Shown here: one piece after another, positions 56,705 through 64,000 of the stretch
Layout of the letters: each line of letters begins with the position of its first letter
Position numbering within the stretch: position 1 is the stretch's first letter
Assembly: GCA_022494885.1 (NCBI GenBank)
Contig: JAGVSM010001400.1
Coordinates: 62,001-126,000, forward strand
DNA from: Micrasema longulum
Taxonomy: Eukaryota > Arthropoda > Insecta > Trichoptera > Brachycentridae
Direction of reading: 5' to 3'
DNA: 64,000 bases
Made by a program: the position numbers and the translations under genes
The notes under the pieces: model-generated
The model's database searches: none
The model's input: the letters and a program-made list of their open reading frames with translations, nothing else
What the model was told of the DNA's origin: nothing

Positions 56705-57062
56705 TGATATTATGTCATCATCATCATTTCATATCTGCTCCCAAGCTGGAGCATATGGAGTTCACAAAAAGCCTTCAGGTATTTCTTTTCCCTCTTTCCA
56801 AGTCAGGCTCGCATTCCATAGTTTTGGCGAACTGCTGACAAACAGTCAGAAGCGGACATCTAGGAAGCCGAAAACCTGATACCTTGTACAGAAGGCAAGC
56901 GTAGTTTAAGCTCTCAAGAGGCATTTACAGAATAATACCAAGCTGTTAAAATTGCCTCCGCTTGATAATAACTGAAGTTTTCTGCATCCGTTTTCTTATC
57001 AATTCATTCCTTACAAAATCGAACCACCTCACACCTTAGATTCTTCTGAAATATCTATTATC
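56705..57062 (-). pseudogene. LINE family L-B, 3' half (minus arm of an inverted copy)
   Basis: On the minus strand this is the L-B 3' end, from aggtgtgaggtggttcga (the LGVRWF region) through tgataagaaaacggatgca, cctcttgagagctta, tgtttgtcagcagttcgcc to the end cagatatgaaatgatgatg, an ATG-repeat tail. It matches the 33.4-kb copy at DNA level, with frames broken. The upstream half of the element follows immediately in opposite orientation. Confidence 0.7.
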
Positions 57063-57625
57063 TTAAAGAAGTCGATTTCACTAGATTGTCGAACATTTAT
57101 CTCCTACTCCCTAAAACTCTACAACCTAGAGTATAATTATGATGCAGTTATAATTGAGGATACAGTCAAAGGTCTACAGTCACTGTAGATAAATTAAATA
57201 GGTACTACGCATGCATAGGTTTAAAAATCAACATTGCAAAAACTCATGAACTGTGTAACACTTCGTGCTTTGATTCACATAATTTCCAGACTGTCATCGA
57301 AAGAGTCGGGAGTTTTAAATACCTGGGAGTATATGTTACGGAAAATGGCAGCTTTGAAAAATATCTAGAAACGTGGCTTAGAATAGCAGGCAACACATTC
57401 AACAGTATAAAAAGGCTGTCTGGAGATCATATAATATTTGCTATGTGAAAATTAACTGCCCCTTATATACCGTCCGGATAGTGCATTTTCTTATCAATGG
57501 AAGCAAATCGTGGCTCCTCACTAAGGTTCAAAACAGCGAAATTATTAATTATGAAAATAGATGTTTAAGAAAAATCTTGGGTGTGCTTTGGTTCGACTTT
57601 GTATGGATTATTATAAATATGTACT
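57063..57625 (+). pseudogene. LINE family L-B, upstream half (inverted plus arm)
   Basis: The plus strand carries the part of L-B that precedes the minus arm: LEYNYDAVIIEDTVKGLQS (decayed EYADDAVII), KSTLQKLMNC-like stretches, ESGVLNTWEYMLRKM, then KINCPLYTVRIVHFLINGSK and INYENRCLRKILGVLWFDFV. It ends at the LGVxWF region, where the minus arm starts; the two arms share about 50 bases of element sequence there. Stops and frame changes are frequent. Confidence 0.68.
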
Positions 57626-57724
57626 AATCCATCAAAAAAATTACTCACAAAGAGAGTTCATGAATGTAATTTGAACGAAAATAGAAATGGGTATAAGATA
57701 TCTTTCAGTTAATGATTTTGAAAA

Positions 57725-58145
57725 TATTATAAATAAAGTTATAAATGAAACTTCTTGGTTTAGTTTTTTTTTAAAATTATTTTGACCAACGAGCGCTTTC
57801 GCCTAAGGAAACATCTTCAAGACTGATGAATCGTTCACAACATTTACAGCTTTTATACTAATCTTAACATATTTTTGAGAAAAGAAGATCAAATAAGTAT
57901 TTTAACAGAGAACAGAAAACATAAATATTTACAACTAGTTTGCTGAACAGTTCATTTTTGGGGGTTTTTGGACCGAAATTGGGATTAAGCATTTATTATT
58001 TAAAATATGGGAAAATGACACATGGTGAAATTTAATTGTAAGCAATTCACCAGTCTTGAAGATGCCTACTTAGGCGAAAGCGCTCGTTGGTCAAAATAAT
58101 AAAAAAGTTAAACTAAACCAAGAAGTTTCATTGATAACTTAATTT
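57725..58145. repeat. Inverted pair of hammerhead-like repeats (family HH2)
   Basis: The minus copy (57,725-57,830) and plus copy (58,045-58,145) have cores gtcttgaagatg, stem tttccttaggc or gcctacttaggc, then gaaagcgctcgttggtcaaa, and the shared outward tail aaaccaagaagtttcat. In the plus copy stem II is a clean gccta/taggc. The interior of about 215 bases is AT-rich, without ORF. A piece just beyond the right arm (tatcaagaaatatctacc, 58,173) also flanks the 25.8-kb copy, but in the other relative orientation. Confidence 0.6.
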
Positions 58146-58219
58146 GTAATTTCATCAAAATTATTAACTATGTAGTTTTATCAAGAAATATCTACCAAAA
58201 AACATCAATATTATCTTTC

Positions 58220-58785
58220 TGTTGATTTTGCACTTTTTTATATTTATTTTTTCATGTACAATTTACGGATTATTAATTTAACATAAAAGAGAATGTTCAC
58301 TCACTGAGGTATCCCGTGCCAAGGGAGACATTTTATATGATTTTCAAACTTACTTTCAAACACAATCTCAAAGGGATTGTTCTGACTGAGATATTTTTTA
58401 GTTATTTTAAGTAATGTGTCATTTGTAATCGTTTAGGTAAAATGCATTGAGGATTAAAACTAGAATTCTATCAAAAGAGAGAAGAGGTATCAAATTAATC
58501 AGTACATTCTGAATTCCCACACAGGGAATTAGCAAACAAAGATAAATGGACCGACATAGACTGCTCTATAATAGGTTCAGTCCACTTTGTACTTACAAAC
58601 GGCTAACTCTGTTTTAATGGACCACGAAGTAATCACTACTCTGTATGTACAATGAACATTCTCTAATTTTCCCCTTTTGAACTAACGATGCGTTTAGCTG
58701 TCAATGATCAAATCACAGTCAATGAGATTAATTTGTGTTTTTTTAAAGTAATGGACATTGCAGATTTATAAAGGCACGATGGCAA
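58220..58785. other. Intergenic sequence, moderate GC in the middle
   Basis: Nothing recognised; no ORF over 60 codons. Confidence 0.35.
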
Positions 58786-58794
58786 TGAATTATT

Positions 58795-59150
58795 CAACAA
58801 TGTTTTGAGTATGTCCAAATGTTTGCAGACTGGCTGAATTTCCTCCCTCGGGAGTTATTACGATCGAAATTTGTTCCAACAGAGAGGGAAAACATTTTTG
58901 GGAAGGGAACATGGAAGTTTAGGCATTTACAGTGCTTATGACGTATCATTGGCTGGTTTAAGTGGCCACTTTACATATTTTGTAATATTCACCATTCTTC
59001 CCAAACATCCACGTTTCCTCAACTCTTCCATCTGTTGACTATTATAAAGTAAAAGAGCTGAAACCTACTAGGCAATGCCTCAAAACAATTTTAAAATTGT
59101 TATGCTCTTCTTTTACTAGTTAGTCAATTCAACAATGTTTCAAGTACGAG
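58795..59150 (+). repeat. Rep380: one complete unit plus the start of the next
   Basis: Starts caacaatgttttgagtatg (58,797) and after a whole unit reaches caacaatgtttcaagtac (about 59,130), a period of about 335 bases with two internal deletions. The same edge word at both ends shows that the unit derives from a tandem array. All landmarks in order: gactggctga, ccaacagagagg, ttaggcatttacagtgc, ttggctggtttaagtggcc, cttccatctgttgac, gaaacctactaggcaatg. Confidence 0.75.
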
Positions 59151-59154
59151 TATA

Positions 59155-59755
59155 TCGAACGAAATCCAAGGTATCCCATCCCGACAGCAGGTTACCAGTA
59201 AAACAAGAAACTCGTTTTACTGGCTGAAATAAAAAAAAAAATGTCGGTCAGTAAACGTTATATTATATTTTTTATTTATTAAAATTTTATTCCTGTCATG
59301 TTAAAGTCCTCCGAGCGTATACAGATAAGAAAAAAAAAAAATTTTAATAAAAAGGTAATGCTCTATCTGATTTTTGGCCTGATAGAGTTAAAAATATGTT
59401 TTTTTAATTTTTAAAAAAATATTTTAAATGTATTTGTATGAATAAATAAAATAAAAATATTTGAAAATTAAGAAGTGGCTTTTGCTCAAAACGCTGCCTG
59501 GATAGAGTCATTAATACAGGGATTAACCACTTGGTTGGGTTTAAGCTAAAGCTGACGATGACTACGGTAATCTCTCCTATCAATTCTTTAGTCCAATAAT
59601 GATATGCGAGTTCCGGGAGTTTAACTAGAGCCCACACTGCATTGATCTTGATTTAACTTTATCTCGGAGTTAATCTACGTCACGTACGAGGGTGGCCATA
59701 GAATATAATATAAAGATTTAGATTTATAAAATAAACAAGTTTTTACCCGTTGTTT
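59155..59755. other. Intergenic sequence with a 10-bp perfect hairpin
   Basis: ccagtaaaac and gttttactgg form a hairpin at about 59,193-59,221 with a 9-base loop. The minus ORF at 59,404-59,637 (LPELAYHYWTKELIGEITVV) lies in a less AT-rich block (59,480-59,660) but has no recognised domain. Confidence 0.35.
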
Positions 59756-59759
59756 ATTT

Positions 59760-60070
59760 ATTAATTTATTTATTCGACATTTTATATACATATACAATAT
59801 ATATATACATATACAATATATATATACATATAAGGGCGGGCATATTGCCATAAAGCAATTTCTTCCTACCTACCCAAACCGTTCAGTTTGAGGAAATTAT
59901 AAATACATGGAAGTATTGAATCTTACAATTTTATACAAAAATTGCAAACATAGATTAATAAAACAAAAATATATTTTAAAAAAACACCATACTATGAAGA
60001 GAGGAGAGGGGATGGGAAGAAAAGAAGAAGGATAAAGGAACAATTTAAATATTTAGATAGTGACATTTCA
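59760..60070 (+). repeat. Dispersed repeat, copy 2 (paralogue at 41.05 kb)
   Basis: Same order as copy 1: TTTATTT tract, tatacatatacaatatat (one extra unit here), aagggcgggcatattgcc, ttcttcctacctaccc, actatgaagagaggagag, aatatttagatagtgacatt. About 85-90% identical by eye. Confidence 0.65.
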
Positions 60071-60234
60071 ATGTAATTTTCGTTTTGTTGTTTAACAATA
60101 ATAATTTTCCCGTAGAATAATGTATTTTTTGGGACAAAAAGTAGTCTGTTTTGACTGTCGGCCCTCCAACTATCGTAATTTTTTTTCGTTTAATTTATAT
60201 ATATATATATATATTTGGTACACTTATTAATAGG

Positions 60235-61029
60235 CCATACCTTTGTGGGATTAGACGTGTTCGGCGTGCTCGGCGAGATTTGTCTTGGCGATCCAGAATT
60301 CCTCCACTGTGACGATTGAGCCTTAGTTTTGACGTCATATCCGTACACCCATGTTTTGTCACCCGTTTTAACATGTTTTAGTAATTCTGCATCGTCTGCA
60401 TTGCCGTTGACTTCATTTAGTGACACCTGAGCGACTTTCATTCGCCTCTGTTTTTGTTCGAAATTCAAAAGTTTTGGAACAAATTTTACTGCCACGCGTT
60501 TCATACCCAAAACATTCGAAAAAATTTCATCTCATGAGTCAATTGATATGCCAATATCATCAACGGCTTTTTTGATTGTGATTCGGCGATCGTTCATAAC
60601 CATTCCATGAACTTTTTCCACATTTTCATTGGTTGTTGATGTGCTGGGGCGTCCGGGCTGTTCGTCATCTTCAACGTCTTTACGGCCATCTTGGAAACGC
60701 TTTCACCACTTGTAAACTCTTGTTTTACTCAAAACAGACTCATCATAGGTTTTTGTTAATATTTTGCACACTTTGTTACACTTCATTTATTTTTTTACAT
60801 AAAATTTGATAAAAATTCTTTGATCCATTTTTTTATCAAACAAAAATCGCCGAGCTCATAAAAACAGGTCTAACCTTAGCGGCTACCATAGACAAAGTAG
60901 ACAATGAATACTGCTAAAAAGTTTAGCATACTTCAAAAGCATGTATACCAACATTAAAAAAGTTGAAGATGGGACTCGCCAAATCCGCAAAATTTAAAAA
61001 TTCCCGTTATTCTCTGATCACACCTCGTA
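60235..61029 (-). pseudogene. Mariner transposase, 3' truncated
   Basis: Tc1/mariner transposase remnant. Minus-strand reading in order: MDQRIFIKFYVKK, stop, MKCNKVCKILTKTYDESVLS (first helix-turn-helix), VYKW, stop, KRFQDGRKDVEDDEQPGRPS, ENVEKVHGMVMNDRRITIKK (second helix-turn-helix), LGMKRVAVKFVPKLLNFEQK, then LLKHVKTGDKTWVYGYDVKT, which holds the first catalytic Asp of the DD34D triad (TGD). It ends about 20 residues later, so the other two Asp residues are lost. A normal protein is about 340-350 residues. The 5' end reads acgaggtgtgatcagaga next to TA at 61,028, a plausible terminal repeat; the 3' end is absent. Confidence 0.85.
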
Positions 61030-61460
61030 TTTTTTTTTTCGTATTTCATTGCTATATTATTTTTATTTTTTTAAACTCTGTTTTAGCTCTCGAGTATTAT
61101 ATATTGTAAAAAAAAAAATGTTTGATGTTAAATAAAATAAATAAATGTACATCGTACATTGGTGGGCTTATTAACAAATGGCAATGCCATCCAACCAACC
61201 AATTTAATATTTTTATATTTTATATAATTCATGTTATAAAACGAATTTATTAAAAAAAAGTACAAAAATCTGAAGATATGCAAAAATAGAAATAACTGTT
61301 ATTGCATATAAATGACCGTAAATCAATAAGTTGACTTAGTGGGAAAAAAGGTAAAGAGGAAAGGAAGAGAGATTAAGGAAGAAAAAGTAAAGATACTGTT
61401 GTAAGAATAAAATAATACGACCGTCTATTAGTCTACGGCAAAGAAACAAAAAATATATGT
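61030..61460. other. AT-rich sequence after mariner
   Basis: Contains poly-T next to the mariner terminus and an aaataaataaat tract at 61,130 that may be a retroposon tail. No gene. Confidence 0.4.
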
Positions 61461-61464
61461 TTTA

Positions 61465-61665
61465 ATATTGATAATATTTTGAGTCAATCCAAATTTACGT
61501 AGACAAGAACTGGATTTTACCTCCTCGGGAGCTATTAATATTAATTTATTACTTTATATTTTACAGAAAGGAATGTAGAAGTCTAGGCATTTACAGGGTT
61601 TTTCACCTGTCATTGGCTGTTTTAAGTGTTTAATAAAGGTTTCAGGTTTAATAAAGATACAGTTA
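61465..61665 (+). repeat. Rep380 fragment
   Basis: tattgataatattttgagtc at the left edge, gacaagaactggatt, then gtagaagtctaggcatttac, agggtttttcacctgtcatt, ggctgttttaagtg, and a jump to aaaggtttcag. Confidence 0.6.
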
Positions 61666-61836
61666 GATAGGCCATATATAACATTTAACCATTCGTTGTC
61701 TCAGCCTAAGGTTTACATTATCGTCACTAAGAAGATTTGTCATTTTGTTAAATGCTGTTCGGGGTGCTTCTATTCTGCATTTTTTCTCAATGTCGGGGTC
61801 TAGATTTTCAGTGATGATACTCTCTAAGTACCTAAG
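61660..61836 (-). pseudogene. LINE RT thumb fragment
   Basis: Minus strand: LRYLESIITENLDPDIEKKC, RIEAPRTAFNKMTNLLSDDN, VNLRLRQRMVKCYIWPI, stop. The KYLGSiIt.d......i..RI..A..AF.km...L......l.lr.r..kcyiws block is the connection region of RTE/CR1-like LINEs. About 57 codons open; truncated at both ends, with Rep380 directly adjacent. Confidence 0.7.
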
Positions 61837-62179
61837 AATATATAGAGAATCGAAATACAGAGTAAATTTTTAAAAAAATAATTGTGCTTTAAATTTTTCT
61901 TTTCACCTTATTTTTATTTTTGCGAAACATATTCAATAGATATACTTAAAAACCAAAAATATTAATGGCCCAAAAAATCAGTTCCTTGAAACAAGCATTT
62001 GCACGAAAAGGAACCGACTGTAACTTAAGGCATAGACACTAATATATCTGGCATGACAAAATTTTTGTATATTGGGCCTATTACCAATAAAACATAATTT
62101 TTTCCGAGTGTTTTTTGGGCCATTTTGTAAAGTTTAGTAAAAATATGTGTCTTTAAATAAATAAAAAATGACTCGATTT

Positions 62180-62240
62180 CAATATTCTCTTTTCAAACAT
62201 GTTTTCCTTCTCTGCTGTAATAAATGTCAATGTCACTTGT
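62180..62240 (-). repeat. Rep380 fragment, short
   Basis: tcaatattctcttttcaaac, atgttttccttctctgctgt, aataaatgtc: minus-strand part next to the aacagag landmark. Confidence 0.4.
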
Positions 62241-62414
62241 TTACTATTTGATAAAATATGCATTTTTACAGTTTAAATAATCTAAAGTTTGGTTTTTTTT
62301 TTTTTTTTTTTTATATATTTGGACTCCTGTATTTAGTAGCCTTACGTGTCATGTACAAGGCTAAGGTACTCGGAAAAAAAAAGTTTTTGTTTGTCTTGGA
62401 AATGGGATGTTCGA

Positions 62415-63040
62415 TCACTGATTTTGGTTTATTACCTTTATGAGTCCAATCACCATTGTTGCAAAGTTTAAGAACAATGGCGCTTGATAACTACTTTTAA
62501 CTACAGTGTAGATATCTGTTAAGGATATTCCATTTTTCCTGCATTCTGCTTCAAGATTATGGCGTTGTAAACTGAAAAATGGGCACTGAAATAACAGATG
62601 TTCGAGACTCTGTGAAGAAATATCATCGCATGGACAATAGTCATCATTCCTGAATTTAAACCTATATAGATAACTTCTCATAGCTCCGTGTCCGGTAAAA
62701 ATTTGGGTCGTTTTGAAAGTACTTTGGTGATGATGACGGAAGTTTGCTGCATCAGTCAGAAAAACATTTTAGTGATTTTACCTGCAGAAGAAGCGCGGTA
62801 ATGATCCTCCCAACGCTGCTGCGTATTTTGTTTTATACAGCGTTTGGCAAAGCTAAGGGGAAATTCTGAGAAGAAAGGTGCCGTTCTTTTACAAGTTGCG
62901 GCTCTTGCTCGTTCATCCGCTCTCTCATTTCCTACGATACCAGTATGTCCTCTTATCCAGCATATTTGAATGTTCATCCCTCTTATTTTTAGATGCTTAA
63001 TTTTACTCTGAATATCTAAAGTTTGGTTGCCTTCACCAAT
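62415..63040 (-). pseudogene. LINE ORF2 C-terminus with RNase H (R1/I-like)
   Basis: Minus strand: LDIQSKIKHLKIRGMNIQIC, WIRGHTGIVGNERADERARA (the last RNase H block: W..GH.g..GNE.AD..A), FFSEFPLSFAKRCIKQNTQQ, RWEDHYRASSAGKITK, then after a 1-base frameshift near 62,765 VFLTDAANFRHHHQSTFKTT, QIFTGHGAMRSYLYRFKFRN (TGHG...YL.R), DDYCPCDDISSQSLEHLLFQ, CPFFSLQRH (C.C......EH.lf.CP zinc-knuckle-like). RNase H C-terminal to RT marks I-group LINEs (R1, I, Jockey relatives). The catalytic RT is missing, as is the start of RNase H. Confidence 0.82.
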
Positions 63041-63044
63041 GTGA

Positions 63045-63750
63045 GGTCAAACTCATTACAAGGTGGTAAAGGAGTAATCTTGTACCATCAATTCACTGAC
63101 CCACAAAGGATAAAAGCATATCTAGAAGCACCGAGGGAAGAAAAGAAAGAAAATAAAGTAAAAAACGAGCTTCGTGATATTTGGGACCGATTTAATAAAG
63201 TCTTCGCTGTTTATCTCTAGAAAAATGTATTAAAATATTCCCCGAGTGAGTACATTTTTCCTTTTTCTGTAATAAAAGCTGTGAAGATTTATCGTATTGT
63301 TACGGTATGGCGTGAAATCATGATTGTGAACGTGTATGTGCGAAAATCGTTCGTTAAATTAGTTTAACTAGGGAATCGAGGCTTATTACGAAAAAATAAA
63401 AAGATAAATATAAAACGACTTTATTTTAAACCACTTTTTTCAATGGACCGGTTTTAAAGCTATACAACCTTTCTTTTTAAGAAATAATTAATCTTATCCC
63501 ATTTTCATTCAACAGTTTTTACAAAATATTAAATCAAGCCATATGGAGATATTTTTCTGTCTCAGATTTTTGTCATGTTCTTTTAAAGATGGGAGATGTA
63601 AAGTGAAATGGATTTGATATTTAAAACAAGACAGCAGTGGAATAAAATAAAAAGTGTTTATTTTATTTATTTTTTTTCTTAATATTAATAAATTTGTTTA
63701 ATTCTAAAATTTAAAAATTGTCTTATTTTAATATTTTGAATTCAACATAG
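63045..63750. other. AT-rich sequence with a small unassigned ORF and an HH3 trace
   Basis: A 65-codon plus ORF (63,023-63,220; IKAYLEAPREEKKENKVKNE) lies partly in the LINE above, and its second half has coding-like composition but no known domain. A decayed HH3 core on the minus strand (agctttaaaaccggtcca, about 63,445-63,470) with the gtggtttaaa tail is present. Confidence 0.35.
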
Positions 63751-63758
63751 ACATTTTA

Positions 63759-64000
63759 ATGCAGTATCTTTGTTTTGACCAAAGAAAAGACATCTTCGCT
63801 TGTTTTATTGATTACGAAAAAGCATTTGACAGAGTAAAACATTCAGATTTTAAAAAAATGCTACCAAGCTGTGGTATAGACGAAAAAGATCTGAGAATAA
63901 CAAAAAACCTGTATTGGGACCAGAGTGCTTTTATTAAATTGGAAAGTGAAAATACTTTACAAGGTATTCCCATTCAGCGAGGGGTCCAACAGGGTTGTGT
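63759..64000 (+). mobile_element. LINE reverse transcriptase, open to window edge
   Basis: An uninterrupted frame from ATG 63,759 to the end (about 80 codons): MQYLCFDQRKDIFACFIDYE, KAFDRVKHSDFKKMLPSCGI, DEKDLRITKNLYWDQSAFIK, LESENTLQGIPIQRGVQQGC. It carries RT blocks FIDYEKAFDRV (first catalytic Asp), NLYW.Q.A.ik and i.RGV.QGC. This is the RTE/CR1-like type with DYEKAFD. It is 5' truncated: residues normally found before QYL are absent. No stop appears, so it may be a younger insertion whose remainder, including YADD, lies beyond the window. Confidence 0.78.

Noticed and set aside
59404..59637. 77-codon minus ORF in less AT-rich DNA (LPELAYHYWTKELIGEI)
   Set aside because: Looks protein-like but no family is recognised, there are no exon signals, and it ends in A/T low complexity.

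Overview
This is a 64-kb stretch of AT-rich (roughly 70% A+T by eye) animal nuclear DNA with no complete protein-coding gene. The repeat content fits an arthropod, most likely an insect: several degenerate non-LTR retrotransposons (RTE/CR1-like, Jockey-like, and one with RNase H), tRNA-derived SINEs with (ATG)n tails, a Penelope-like element (PLE) remnant with a GIY-YIG endonuclease, a broken mariner transposase and a THAP-domain fragment. One LINE family ends in a tail motif (AYPYGE) that I associate with moth genomes. That host assignment is inference; the sequence shows no diagnostic host gene.

Layout. 0-12.5 kb: a Jockey-like RT fragment (1.2 kb), a SINE (1.6 kb), an inverted pair of hammerhead-like repeats (1.9-2.2 kb), LINE fragments at 3.5, 7.0, 10.4 and 11.8-12.5 kb, and a tandem pair of a ~380-bp dispersed unit, here called Rep380 (8.8-9.4 kb). 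12.5-30 kb: SINE and LINE debris, a 589-bp Rep380 composite with an exact 12-bp target-site duplication (16.9-17.5 kb), a second inverted hammerhead-like pair (21.2-21.6 kb), a THAP fragment (23.5 kb) and the only orphan exon-like ORF of note (20.3-20.6 kb). 30-48 kb: more Jockey-like RT pieces, the best-preserved LINE C-terminus (33.4-34.4 kb), Rep380 foldbacks (31.7-32.5, 35.8-36.1, 39.2-39.6 kb), a MITE (44.9 kb), and the PLE remnant with a hammerhead-like core downstream (45.7-46.4 kb). 48-64 kb: SINEs, a ~105-bp tandem array (54.1 kb), a LINE copy split into two opposed halves that looks like a twin-priming inversion (56.7-57.6 kb), a third inverted hammerhead-like pair (57.7-58.1 kb), mariner (60.2-61.0 kb), an RNase H LINE (62.4-63.0 kb) and an RT that stays open to the right edge (63.8-64.0 kb).

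The repeats relate to one another in three ways. (1) Four repeat families carry one architecture, CUGANGA-like core, about 5-bp stem, GAAA, often CCGGU, which is hammerhead-ribozyme-like; one copy lies just downstream of the PLE endonuclease. (2) One LINE family and the main SINE family both end in ATG-repeat tails, suggesting a partner pair. (3) Rep380, with about 20 partial copies, occurs as tandem units, foldbacks and fragments, and no coding sequence was found in it. All alignments here were made by eye.
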